Shown here in pieces: positions 25,100 through 33,559 of a DNA stretch of 64,000 bases. Where the stretch lies: contig NZ_SDWT01000001.1 in assembly GCF_004137255.1 (NCBI RefSeq), positions 3,100,001-3,164,000 of the forward strand. The letters run 5' to 3'. A program made the translations under genes and the position numbers. How positions within the stretch are numbered: position 1 is the first letter of the stretch; each line of letters begins with the position of its first letter. The notes under the pieces were generated by a model. The model had not been told where the DNA came from, did not search any database, and saw only the letters and a program-made list of their open reading frames with translations. Origin of the DNA: Nocardioides oleivorans. GTDB lineage: Bacteria > Actinomycetota > Actinomycetes > Propionibacteriales > Nocardioidaceae.

Positions 25100-25885
25100 G
25101 TGCTCTATTGGTTCCTGAAGTGGGTCGCCCTCGGGCCGGTGCTCCGCCTGGTCTTCCGGCCCAAGGCGTTCGGCGTCGACCACGTGCCGGAGACGGGCCC
25201 GGCGATCCTCGCGAGCAACCACCTCTCCTACGCCGACTGGCTCTTCATGCCGCTCACCCTGCAGCGCCGGGTGACGTTCGTGGCCAAGGCGGAGTACTTC
25301 ACGAGCCCCGGCATCAAGGGCTGGTTCCAGAAGAAGTTCTTCACCGGTGCCGGCCAGGTGCCCATCGACCGGTCCGGCGCCAACGCCGCCGAGGGCGCGA
25401 TGAAGTCCGCGATGAAGATCCTCGGCGAGGGTGACCTCTTCGGCATCTACCCCGAGGGCACCCGCTCCCACGACGGCAAGCTCTACCGCGGCAAGACCGG
25501 CGTCGCCCGCCTGGCGCTCGAGTCCGGCGCCCCGGTGGTGCCGTGCGCGGTCGTGGGCACCGACGTGGTCGCCCCCAACGGCAAGGTCTACGGCAGCTGG
25601 ACCCGCCCGGTCGTGCGCTTCGGCCCGCCGCTCGACTTCTCCCGCTACGCCGGGATGGAGAACGACCGCTACATCCTGCGCTCGATCACCGACGAGATCA
25701 TGTACGAGATCATGCGCCTGTCCGGCCAGGAGTACGTCGACCTCTACGCCAGCAAGGCCAAGGAGCTCGACAAGGAGGCCCGGGAGGCCGCCAAGCAGGA
25801 GGCCGCCCGGCAGTCAGCAGCCGCGGCGGCCGAGGAGGCCGGCACCGACGAGGCCGGGGACGGGCCGGAGCAGAAGGCGTCCTGA
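25100..25885 (+). CDS. plsC: 1-acyl-glycerol-3-phosphate acyltransferase (PlsC-like)
   Basis: A 261-residue membrane-bound acyltransferase. The catalytic HX4D motif is NHLSYADW near residue 41, and the glycerol-phosphate-binding block is FGIYPEGTRSHDG followed by KTGVARLALESG. It should transfer an acyl group to lysophosphatidate to make phosphatidate. The last ~40 residues are Ala/Glu/Lys-rich and disordered. The stop overlaps a CTG that could start the MacS-like kinase gene. Confidence 0.9.
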   Translation: MLYWFLKWVALGPVLRLVFRPKAFGVDHVPETGPAILASNHLSYADWLFMPLTLQRRVTFVAKAEYFTSPGIKGWFQKKFFTGAGQVPIDRSGANAAEGAMKSAMKILGEGDLFGIYPEGTRSHDGKLYRGKTGVARLALESGAPVVPCAVVGTDVVAPNGKVYGSWTRPVVRFGPPLDFSRYAGMENDRYILRSITDEIMYEIMRLSGQEYVDLYASKAKELDKEAREAAKQEAARQSAAAAAEEAGTDEAGDGPEQKAS

Positions 25886-27021
25886 GCACCTCGGCGCCAC
25901 CCCGCGCGGACTCGTCCCTCGCCGTCGAGGACCGCCTCTACTCCGCGCTCGCGATCGTGCGGGTCGTGGTGACGGTCAACATGGTCGGCCTCAACGCCTA
26001 CCGTCGCGACAACTTCACCCACCCCGACGTGGCGCTGGCGATCGTCGCCGCCCTCGTCGTCTGGACCGGGACGGCCATCTGGCTCTACCACGACCGCGCG
26101 CGACGTACGCCGACCCTGCTGGTGGCCGACCTCGCGATCGTGCTGGCCGCCATGGCCGCGACGCCGTGGGTGAAGTCGGAGCACTTCAACGCCACCATCC
26201 CGGGGTTCTGGGTCATGGGAGCGCTGCTCGCCTGGGCGATCCACTGGCACTGGCGGGGCGGCCTGGTGGCAGCCGCGCTGATCTCGCTGGCCGACGTGCT
26301 GCCGCGCGCGGAGCTCGACCAGGGCAACTACGGCAACGTGTTCCTGATCCTCATCGGTGGACCGATCGTCGGCTTCCTCTGCGAGTCCCTGCAGCGAATG
26401 GCGCGCGAGCGGGACGCCGCCGAGCGGGCGGCGGCGGCCGCGGAGGAACGGACCCGCCTGGCCCGGGCCGTGCACGACGGCGTGCTCCAGGTGCTGGCGA
26501 TGACCCAGCGACGAGGTGCGGCAGCCGGCGGCGAGTGGGCCGAGCTCGGTCGCCTCGCCGGTGAGCAGGAGCGCAGCCTGCGCTCCCTGATCCGTCAGCA
26601 GGACACGGTGCCGGCGGCCGGGGGCGGCCGGGTCGACCTCGCCGGTGCGCTGGAGGCGATGGCCACGGCGCACCCCGTGCGGGTCGAGGTGGCCACGCCG
26701 GGCGGGACCGTGCTCGTCGACGCGAAGGTGGCGGAGCAGACCGTCGCCGCGGCCCGGGCCTGCCTCGACAACGTCCTCGCCCACGTGGGTCCCGACGCCG
26801 GCGCCTGGGTGCTGGCGCAGGCGGCACCCGACTCGATCACCGTGTCGGTCCGCGACGACGGCCCGGGCATCGCGCCCGGTCGCCTGGAGGAGGCCGCGAG
26901 CGAGGGTCGGCTGGGAGTCGCGTCGTCGATCCGGGGACGGGTCGAGGAGCTCGGCGGCACCGCCGTGATGGAGAGCGGTTCGTGGGGCACCGAGTGGGAG
27001 CTCACCGTCCCGCTGGTGTGA
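25882..27021 (+). CDS. MacS-like sensor histidine kinase
   Basis: A kinase of about 379 residues. About five N-terminal membrane helices fill residues ~25-170. The HisKA_3-type region follows with TRLARAVHDGVLQVLAM (phospho-acceptor His), then an ATPase domain with DDGPGIAPGR and GRLGVASSIRGRVEELGG. The layout fits the MacS family. The first standard in-frame start (GTG 25957) would cut into the sequence before the first membrane helix, so I propose CTG at 25882, overlapping the plsC stop as CTGA. The likely partner is the regulator at 29.9 kb. Confidence 0.8.
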   Translation: MSTSAPPRADSSLAVEDRLYSALAIVRVVVTVNMVGLNAYRRDNFTHPDVALAIVAALVVWTGTAIWLYHDRARRTPTLLVADLAIVLAAMAATPWVKSEHFNATIPGFWVMGALLAWAIHWHWRGGLVAAALISLADVLPRAELDQGNYGNVFLILIGGPIVGFLCESLQRMARERDAAERAAAAAEERTRLARAVHDGVLQVLAMTQRRGAAAGGEWAELGRLAGEQERSLRSLIRQQDTVPAAGGGRVDLAGALEAMATAHPVRVEVATPGGTVLVDAKVAEQTVAAARACLDNVLAHVGPDAGAWVLAQAAPDSITVSVRDDGPGIAPGRLEEAASEGRLGVASSIRGRVEELGGTAVMESGSWGTEWELTVPLV

Positions 27022-27036
27022 TGCGGGGGCCGCGGG

Positions 27037-29274
27037 TCAGCGCAGCACGGACAGCACCGAGGAGTAGTCGTCGGTCCACTCCACGCTGGGCGACGTCGGG
27101 AGCGGCTCCCAGCGCTGCAGGTCGGTCAGCGCGTCGGCCACGGCGTCGGACCGGGTGAGGGCGACCCACACGCTCGTCTCCGCGCCGGGACCCTCGCCCC
27201 CGGTGCCGATCACCGCGCGCAGCCCCAGGTCCCGGGCGTGCGCGGCCAGGACGGGGCGGAGGTCGAAGACCCGGTTGCTGATGTGGACCGCGAGCACGCC
27301 GTCCGGGCGGACCCGGTCCAGGAAGACCTCCACGCCCTCGCGCGTGAGCACGTGGACGGGGATCGAGTCGGAGCTGAACGCGTCGAGCGCGAGCAGGTCG
27401 AAGGACGACTCCGGCTCGCGCTCCATCATCAGGCGCCCGTCGCCCACCACGACGTCGACCTCCGCGGGCGAGTCGCCCAGGTAGGAGAACCAGCGCTCGT
27501 CCTCCGCGATCCGTGCGACGACCGGGTCGATCTCGAAGAACCGCAGGTGCGTGTCCGCGGTGCCGTAGGCGGCGATGGCGCCGGCGCCGAGGCCGACGAC
27601 ACCCACGTCGGTCGGCTCGACGACGGACATCAGGTCGCCGACCGGCCCGTCCGAGGCGTAGTACGTGGTCGGCACGTCACGCCGCGCCTCGTCGAGGAAC
27701 TGGGTGCCGTGGATGGTCGTGCCGTGCAGCAGCCGGTGCTGGCCGTCCACCGCCCGAACCCGGTAGCTACCGTAGAACGTGCGCTCGGTCAGCAACGAGG
27801 ACCGCTCCTGCACCACGACGACGGCCACGGCAGCGATGAGCAGGCCCACGCACAGGAGGGCAGGTGCGCGCATGGCGAGCCAGCCGACGACCACCGCGAC
27901 GAGCCCGGCCGCGACCAGCACCGCGCTCTGGACGGCTCCGAGCCCGGAGACGACGCTGAGCAGGCCCACCGCGCCGGTCGCCGCAGCCGCGGTGGCGAGG
28001 CCGACCACGACGCGCCGGGGCGTGAGCCGGACGGCGGGCACACCGATGGCCAGGACGGGGAGCAGCGCGACCGTCAGGAAGTACTCCCACACGCCGTCGA
28101 ACAGCAGCGGGGCGACGACCCCGTTGAGCAGTCCGCCCAGCGCCCCGCCCACCGACACCACGAGGTAGAAGAAGGTGAGCTGGGTCGGGTCCGGCCTCGT
28201 TGCGGCGAGCCGCGCGTGCGCCGCGAAGCCGGCCACGCCGACGGACACCACGTTGGCGCCGACCACGAGGGGGACCAGCGAGGAGAGCGCGGTGCTGCCC
28301 AGCCCGGACACGATGCCGGTGGTCACGGCGAGGACGACGCACGGGAGCACGAGGGTGGCGGACACGGTGCGCGTGGTGCGGGCGAAGGCGAGCACGAACG
28401 AGGCGAGGTAGGCCGCGAGCGGAAGCACCCAGAGCAGGGGCACCGCGGCGATGTCGGTCGACAGGTGGGCCGTCGCCGCGAGCATCAGGCTCGAGGGCAG
28501 GAACGCCCACAGGCACCAGAGGCCGGCCTGGCGCCACGAGGGACGTCCGGCGGCGACCGCCTCCCGTGCCCCCGGCTCCGCGGTGCGGCCACGGACCGTG
28601 AGCGCGCAGGCTGCCATCAGGACCATGAACACGACGAACCCGGCCGACCACCACGTCCGCTGCTGGGTGAGCGTGAGCAGGGGCTCGACCGCGAACGGGT
28701 AGGCCAGCAGCCCGACGAAGCTGCCCAGGTTGCTCCCCGAGAACAGGAAGTACGGATCGTCCGAGCGCGGGCCGCCCGCCCAGGCGTACCAGCGCTGGAT
28801 CAACGGTCCGGTCGTCGAGAGCACGGCGAAGGGCAGGCCCACCATCAGCACGAGCGTGCGCAGCAGCCACAGCACCGGGCTGTCCCCGGCCGACGGCGCC
28901 GCCTGCGCGGGCAGCGCGATGGGCAGGGCCAGCAGGGGGAGCGCCAGCAGGAGCAGGTGCGCGCGCGGTTGCCAGCGAGCGCCCAGCCGCTGGGTGGACC
29001 CGTGTGCGTAGACGTAGCCCGCCAGCAGCAGGACCTGGAACAGCAGCGAGCTGGTGCTCCACACCGTCGCCGAGCCGCCGAAGGACGGCAGGATCAGCTT
29101 GGCGGCCAGCGGCTGGACCATGAAGAGCAACGAGGCGCCGACGAAGGTGGTGCAGGCGAACAGCACGGCGACCCACACGCCCCGTTCGTCCTCGGGCCGG
29201 GCGCTGCCGCGGCGGTCGGACGGATGGGTCGTGCGGTCGGTCGTGCGGTCGGTCGGCACGGCGGTGTCGGTCAC
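27037..29274 (-). CDS. Membrane-fused spermidine-synthase-like protein
   Basis: A 745-residue two-part protein. Residues ~30-500 hold about fourteen membrane helices. The C-terminal ~240 residues are a soluble spermidine-synthase-like Rossmann domain: DVGVVGLGAGAIAAYG, FFEIDPVV, VVVGDGRLMM and LLALDAFSSDSIPVHVLT. The family is widespread but its substrate is not established; the absence of polyamine genes nearby argues against simple spermidine synthesis. GTG at 29274 has AAGGGG upstream; longer starts would cross the flavin reductase gene. Confidence 0.82.
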   Translation of the reverse strand: MTDTAVPTDRTTDRTTHPSDRRGSARPEDERGVWVAVLFACTTFVGASLLFMVQPLAAKLILPSFGGSATVWSTSSLLFQVLLLAGYVYAHGSTQRLGARWQPRAHLLLLALPLLALPIALPAQAAPSAGDSPVLWLLRTLVLMVGLPFAVLSTTGPLIQRWYAWAGGPRSDDPYFLFSGSNLGSFVGLLAYPFAVEPLLTLTQQRTWWSAGFVVFMVLMAACALTVRGRTAEPGAREAVAAGRPSWRQAGLWCLWAFLPSSLMLAATAHLSTDIAAVPLLWVLPLAAYLASFVLAFARTTRTVSATLVLPCVVLAVTTGIVSGLGSTALSSLVPLVVGANVVSVGVAGFAAHARLAATRPDPTQLTFFYLVVSVGGALGGLLNGVVAPLLFDGVWEYFLTVALLPVLAIGVPAVRLTPRRVVVGLATAAAATGAVGLLSVVSGLGAVQSAVLVAAGLVAVVVGWLAMRAPALLCVGLLIAAVAVVVVQERSSLLTERTFYGSYRVRAVDGQHRLLHGTTIHGTQFLDEARRDVPTTYYASDGPVGDLMSVVEPTDVGVVGLGAGAIAAYGTADTHLRFFEIDPVVARIAEDERWFSYLGDSPAEVDVVVGDGRLMMEREPESSFDLLALDAFSSDSIPVHVLTREGVEVFLDRVRPDGVLAVHISNRVFDLRPVLAAHARDLGLRAVIGTGGEGPGAETSVWVALTRSDAVADALTDLQRWEPLPTSPSVEWTDDYSSVLSVLR

Positions 29275-29349
29275 GAGGGCCCCTTCGTCCCGCTGAGGGT
29301 AGGCAATCCACGCTGCCCGTGACCGCGGTTTCGCCGAACCGGCGGGCGC

Positions 29350-29355
29350 TAGCGT
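29350..29355 (+). promoter_or_regulatory. -10 box TAGCGT, leaderless
   Basis: TAGCGT lies 7 nt before the GTG at 29363, which argues for that start over the in-frame GTG at 29354 lying inside the box. Confidence 0.55.
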
Positions 29356-29362
29356 GGAGCGC

Positions 29363-29881
29363 GTGACGATCCACTCGACCCACCCGTTCCTGGAGCCCGA
29401 GGGCGACCGGGACCCCGTACGACGACTGCGCGGGCGCCTCGGCGGCACGGTGTCGCTCTGGACGGCGGGGGCGGTGGACGGCGAGCGCGCGGGCCTCACG
29501 GTCACGTCCTGGCTGGTCGCCGGCGGAGAGCCCGGGCGCGTGCTCGCGCTGCTCGACCCGGACGCCGACCTCACCGACGTGCTGCTCGGGACCGGTCGCG
29601 GGGTGCTGCAGCTGCTCACGTGGGCGGAGCGCGACCTCGCCGACGCCTTCGCGGGGACCGCCCCGGCACCGGGTGGCCCGTGGCGGATGGCCGAGTGGCT
29701 GTCCACCGGCCACGGCCCGCGGCTCGAGCGGGCCGCCACCTGGGCGACCCTCGAGGTCGAGTCGGACGTCGAGGTCGGCTGGTCCCGGCTGGTGACCAGC
29801 CGGCTCGGCGAGGTCGTGGTCGGTGACGACCACGATCCGTTGGTGCACCGCCGGGGTCGTTACCAGCAGCCGGGCGGGTAG
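29363..29881 (+). CDS. Flavin reductase-like (FMN-binding) protein
   Basis: A 172-residue protein of the flavin-reductase-like, FMN-binding split-barrel family. It has GTVSLWTAGAVDGERAGLTVTSW at residues ~25-47, a typical isoalloxazine-contact region. The partner monooxygenase is not visible nearby. It is divergent from the spermidine-synthase-like gene and just upstream of the LuxR-type regulator. Confidence 0.8.
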   Translation: MTIHSTHPFLEPEGDRDPVRRLRGRLGGTVSLWTAGAVDGERAGLTVTSWLVAGGEPGRVLALLDPDADLTDVLLGTGRGVLQLLTWAERDLADAFAGTAPAPGGPWRMAEWLSTGHGPRLERAATWATLEVESDVEVGWSRLVTSRLGEVVVGDDHDPLVHRRGRYQQPGG

Positions 29882-29922
29882 TCGGTCTACGATCCATCCA
29901 ACTCGTGGGACGGGGGAGTCCG

Positions 29923-30594
29923 ATGGTGCGGTTGATGGTGGTCGACGACCACCCGATGTGGCGTGACGCGGTCGAGCGCGACCTGCAGGCGGCAGGTCAC
30001 GACGTCGTGGCGGTCGCGTCCAACGGGCGAGAGGCGATGGCGAGGTTCCCCGCCGCCGCGCCGCAGGTCGTGGTGCTCGACCTCCAGCTGCCCGACCACA
30101 GCGGGGTGCAGGTCACGAGCATGATGCTCGAGCACGACCCGACCGCCCGGGTCCTGATCCTGTCCGCGAGCGGGGAGCAGGGCGACGTGCTCGACGCCAT
30201 CAAGGCCGGGGCCACGGGCTACCTCGTGAAGTCCGCGTCGTCCGCCGAGCTGGTCGACGCGGTGTCCCGGGTGGCCGACGGCGACACCGTCTTCACGCCC
30301 GGCCTGGCCGGGCTGGTGCTGGGGGAGTTCCGTCGGATCGCCGACGGGCCGGCTGACGACCCGCGCGACCAGCTCACCGAGCGGGAGACCGAGATCCTCC
30401 GGATGGTGGCCACGGGGATGAGCTACAAGCAGATCGCCACCCGGCTCGTGCTGTCGCACCGCACCGTGCAGAACCACGTGCAGAACACGCTGCGCAAGCT
30501 CCAGATGAACAACCGCGTCCAGCTCACCCGGTGGGCCATCGAGCACGGGCTCGACGAGGACGAGGCGGAGGACACCGGGCAGGGCAGGACCTGA
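29923..30594 (+). CDS. LuxR-family response regulator (possible MacR)
   Basis: A 223-residue regulator. The receiver has VVDDHPMW, phospho-acceptor Asp in VVVLDLQLPDHSG and Lys in YLVKSASS. The C-terminal HTH has LTERETEILRMVATGMSYKQIA and SHRTVQNHVQNTLRKL. ATG at 29923 has a GGGGGA site; TACGAT (29888-29893) could be its -10, giving a short leader. The nearest orphan kinase is the MacS-like one at 25.9 kb, so the two probably form a split pair. Confidence 0.88.
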   Translation: MVRLMVVDDHPMWRDAVERDLQAAGHDVVAVASNGREAMARFPAAAPQVVVLDLQLPDHSGVQVTSMMLEHDPTARVLILSASGEQGDVLDAIKAGATGYLVKSASSAELVDAVSRVADGDTVFTPGLAGLVLGEFRRIADGPADDPRDQLTERETEILRMVATGMSYKQIATRLVLSHRTVQNHVQNTLRKLQMNNRVQLTRWAIEHGLDEDEAEDTGQGRT

Positions 30595-30604
30595 CGCCTG
30601 CTCC

Positions 30605-31876
30605 TCAGGAGGGCACCGTCACCGCGGCCACGACCCGGCCGCCGGCCTCGCTCCCGGTGAGCTGGACCTTCCACTCACCGTCCCCGTCGGAGGTGCCGCA
30701 CGGCACCAGCTCGGTGGCCATGGTGGGCGCGCAGGACAGGGACAGGACCTCCGCGGACCGGATCACTCGCACGTCGCGCGGCTGCGTCGCCGAGACGTCG
30801 AGCGCGGTCGTGGTCGCCAGTCCGCGTCCGGTGGCGGAGGAACTGCGCTGGACGGCGCCGTCGAGGTCGTAGGTCACCCGGATCAGCGTCGCGGAGGAGA
30901 AGACGTAGGTGGCGCGGCTGAAGGTGATCTCCGCCGGACCCGAGGCCGCCTCGCCGTCGGCGGTGACCTGCACGTCCGTCGCGACGACCGCGGTGCCCTC
31001 GCCCGCCTCGGGCAGGGAGACGTCGACCTGGTCGAGCGGGTCCTCGGTGTGGATCCAGTGCGTCACCTCGAGGCTGCCGTCGGAGCGCACCCGGGTCAGG
31101 GTGCGCGAGGCGCCCGCCTCCGGCCAGCCCGCGGGGAGCTGGGCCGCCGGGGTGTCGCTCGGCGCCGGCGGGTCGTCGCTGCCGAGCTGCCAGGCCACCA
31201 CGCCGCCGCCGACCGCGGCTGAGACCAGGACCAGCAGCGCCAGCCCTGCCACCTTCCGGCCGGACGCCCGCTCGCGCTCGACGGGCGGCGCCGGCAGGGA
31301 CGCTGGGGCCGTGGGACGTGCGGCCGGGGCGGTCCGGGCGGCCGGTCGTGCTGCAGGGGCGGTCCGGGCGGCCGTCTGGGATGGGGTGGCCGGTCGCGTC
31401 GCTGGTCTGGCCGACGCAGCCTTGGCCGACGCGGCCCTGGCGGGTGCGGCCTTGGCCGACGCAGCCTTGGTGGTCGCGGCCTTGCCCGGCGCAGCCTTGC
31501 CCGACCCCGCCCTGGCTGGCGCGGCCTGGGTGGTCGCGGACGCCTTGGCCGGTGCCTTGGCCGGTCCCTTAGCCGGTGCGGGTGCCGGCGTCGGCGTCTG
31601 CGCCGCGGCCGGACCGGGGTCCTCGTCGAGGTCGTGGACCAGCTGGCGGATCGCCTCGCGGACCTGCTCCAGCTCGGGCTCGGGTGCCTGGACGGGCAGG
31701 AGCGACGGAGACGCGGGAGCGGCGGCCCGGGCGTCGGGGCGGGTGTCGGGGCGGGCGTCCGCGCTGGCGTCCGGGCCGGCGTCGGGCCTTCCGTCGACGT
31801 CGGCGTCGGGCCCGCGCCGCGGCTGCGGTGGCACAGCCGTCGGGAGCTGCTTCTTGTACTGCTTCTTCTTGGTCAC
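30605..31876 (-). CDS. Ala/Lys/Pro-rich single-pass membrane protein
   Basis: A 423-residue protein. The N-terminus is basic (MTKKKQYKKQ). Residues ~85-200 are low-complexity with repeated KAA, ARAA and TAPAARP blocks, like histone H1 or Ala/Lys-rich tails. One helix (VAGLALLVLVSAAVGGGVVAW) leads to an extracytoplasmic domain of ~190 residues that has two cysteines and is unlike anything I recognise. It ends the sortase operon (4-bp overlap with the sortase gene). Its function is unknown. Confidence 0.75.
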   Translation of the reverse strand: MTKKKQYKKQLPTAVPPQPRRGPDADVDGRPDAGPDASADARPDTRPDARAAAPASPSLLPVQAPEPELEQVREAIRQLVHDLDEDPGPAAAQTPTPAPAPAKGPAKAPAKASATTQAAPARAGSGKAAPGKAATTKAASAKAAPARAASAKAASARPATRPATPSQTAARTAPAARPAARTAPAARPTAPASLPAPPVERERASGRKVAGLALLVLVSAAVGGGVVAWQLGSDDPPAPSDTPAAQLPAGWPEAGASRTLTRVRSDGSLEVTHWIHTEDPLDQVDVSLPEAGEGTAVVATDVQVTADGEAASGPAEITFSRATYVFSSATLIRVTYDLDGAVQRSSSATGRGLATTTALDVSATQPRDVRVIRSAEVLSLSCAPTMATELVPCGTSDGDGEWKVQLTGSEAGGRVVAAVTVPS

Positions 31877-32514
31877 GAGGTCTCCGGAGGTCCGAGCGGG
31901 AGGGCGGTGACGACCGCGAGGTTCTGGTAGCCGCCTCGCGAGGAGTCGTACGGAGGGGCACAGGTCACGAGCGTGAGCCGCAGGTCGCCCGACGCGTCGA
32001 AGATCCAGGAGTCGTCGACGAGGCTGCCCTGCGGCACCAGCCGTCGCTCACGGATCACGAACTCCTGGTGCAGGCCGGCGGACTCCACCCGCAGCCGTGC
32101 GCCGCTCTCGGCGGTGAGCAGCTCGGCGAACGGACCGAGCCCCTGCGTGGTCGAGTCGACGTGGGCGGCGACGAGCACCGAGCCGAAGGGGTCGCCGATG
32201 CGCGCCCCGCCGCGCCACCAGCCGGCGACGTCGATGTCGTCGGGCACCGCGAGCAGCCCGGCCGGGGTGGTCCCGACGGCTCGCACCGGCACCCGGCGCC
32301 CGCCGGGCAGGACGACGAGGGAGGGGACCTGGGGACGTACGACGGTGTCGGCGCGGGTCGCCGGGGCGACGCTGCTGGGGTCGGCGGACGGGGCGGGCGC
32401 GGCGCTCGTGCTCGTCCGGGCAGGAGCCGCCACGTCCGGTGCGGCGGTCCCGGCGCAGCCGGCGGCCAGGACGGCGAGTGCCACGACGAGCCCCAGGGTC
32501 CGCGCCGGCGTCAT
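31873..32514 (-). CDS. Class F sortase
   Basis: A 213-residue exported sortase. The N-terminus is a lipoprotein-like signal with LAVLAAGC, then a Ser/Ala/Pro linker. The catalytic domain (~70-213) has His in VLVAAHVD, Cys in LTLVTCAPP and Arg in YDSSRGGY. Class F sortases are typical of actinobacteria and often have unknown substrates. It sits between the DUF4397 gene and a membrane protein, each overlapping by 4 bp, so the substrate may be one of these. Confidence 0.9.
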   Translation of the reverse strand: MTPARTLGLVVALAVLAAGCAGTAAPDVAAPARTSTSAAPAPSADPSSVAPATRADTVVRPQVPSLVVLPGGRRVPVRAVGTTPAGLLAVPDDIDVAGWWRGGARIGDPFGSVLVAAHVDSTTQGLGPFAELLTAESGARLRVESAGLHQEFVIRERRLVPQGSLVDDSWIFDASGDLRLTLVTCAPPYDSSRGGYQNLAVVTALPLGPPETS

Positions 32515-33389
32515 CCGAGCCGCGAGCGCGACGTCGTACGCCGGAGACGGCGGCGTACGACGGGGGCACTAGCCGCGGCAGGCACGAGCAGCGCGACGAG
32601 CGCCACCCACCAGACCAGCGGAGTGCCCGAGCCGGATCCGCCCGCGAACGTGCTGACGGGGTCACGGACGAGCCCGGCGGACCCGGTGTCGATGCGGGAG
32701 GGCTCGACGGAGCCGTCGGAGGACAGCGCCTCGGTGTGCGCGATGACGTTCATCGACCCGTCGCGCGGGTTGCCGTAGGCGTAGATCATCGACAGCGTGC
32801 TGCCCTCCAGGCTCACGTCGAGCGGGCCGAGGATCGGGTCGTCGGTGGAGCCGGAGGGCAGGAGCGCCACCGAGATGGTGCCCTCGGGCACGTCGGCGTC
32901 GGCGAACTCGCCGTTGGCGATGTTGGTGAAGACCGTCTTGCCGTCGACCTCGACGTCGGCGGGCGCGACGGTCGCGGTGTGGGCGAGCAGGACCCGCGCC
33001 TTGCCGGGGCCGATCGGCCCCGTCGGGGCGGCGTAGGAGTGGACCACCGGGTCCCCGCCGACGGCGGCAGGCAGGTGGAGGACGACGTCGCTGGAGGCAC
33101 CGGCCGCGACGTCGAGCGTCGAGTCGACCTGCATGTCGTCCCCGGTGAAGGTGACGTCGTGGGTGCCGGGGGCGAGGTCGAAGGGGCCGAGCACGGCACC
33201 CACCTCGGCGTCCTCGGCGACGGACTCGCCGTCGATGGCGACCCCGACGGTGGCGCCGGGCACGGCCTGGATCACCGTCACCTGGGCCGGCGAGGCGGCC
33301 GGACCCGAGGCGGCCGCGCCGGGCTGGGCCGGAGCGACGACGAGCATCGCGAGAGACGCGGCGAGGACGGTCGGGAAGAGTCGGAACAT
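32511..33389 (-). CDS. Secreted DUF4397 protein with C-terminal membrane anchor
   Basis: A 292-residue surface protein. A signal peptide (to about residue 27, PGAAAS) leads to two DUF4397 repeats (each with a VPGATVGVAIDG or ATVAPADVEVDG core) in residues ~35-210. A Gly/Ser spacer, a helix (WWVALVALLVPAAASAPVV) and an Arg-rich tail end it. That tail is the shape of a sortase signal, but I see no LPxTG-like motif before it. It is the first gene of the sortase operon. ATG with GGGGGTGA upstream. Confidence 0.85.
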   Translation of the reverse strand: MFRLFPTVLAASLAMLVVAPAQPGAAASGPAASPAQVTVIQAVPGATVGVAIDGESVAEDAEVGAVLGPFDLAPGTHDVTFTGDDMQVDSTLDVAAGASSDVVLHLPAAVGGDPVVHSYAAPTGPIGPGKARVLLAHTATVAPADVEVDGKTVFTNIANGEFADADVPEGTISVALLPSGSTDDPILGPLDVSLEGSTLSMIYAYGNPRDGSMNVIAHTEALSSDGSVEPSRIDTGSAGLVRDPVSTFAGGSGSGTPLVWWVALVALLVPAAASAPVVRRRLRRTTSRSRLG

Positions 33390-33422
33390 CGGTGTTTCAC
33401 CCCCATGAAACGGTCCCGGGAG

Positions 33423-33436
33423 GAGGACCGGTCCTC
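33423..33436. promoter_or_regulatory. 14-bp palindrome in divergent intergenic region
   Basis: GAGGACCGGTCCTC is a perfect palindrome between the divergent sortase operon and the arylamine N-acetyltransferase gene. It could be a regulator site; nothing else is clear in this 170-bp gap. Confidence 0.35.
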
Positions 33437-33559
33437 ACGACAACACCGCGTCCACCCGTGTTCAACCCTGAAATTGGGTACCCCGGACCAGACCGGTACC
33501 TGTGGGGGTAGGTTTCGGCAACGGCAGGTCCACAGGAGCGGTACGGAAGGGGTCAAGAG

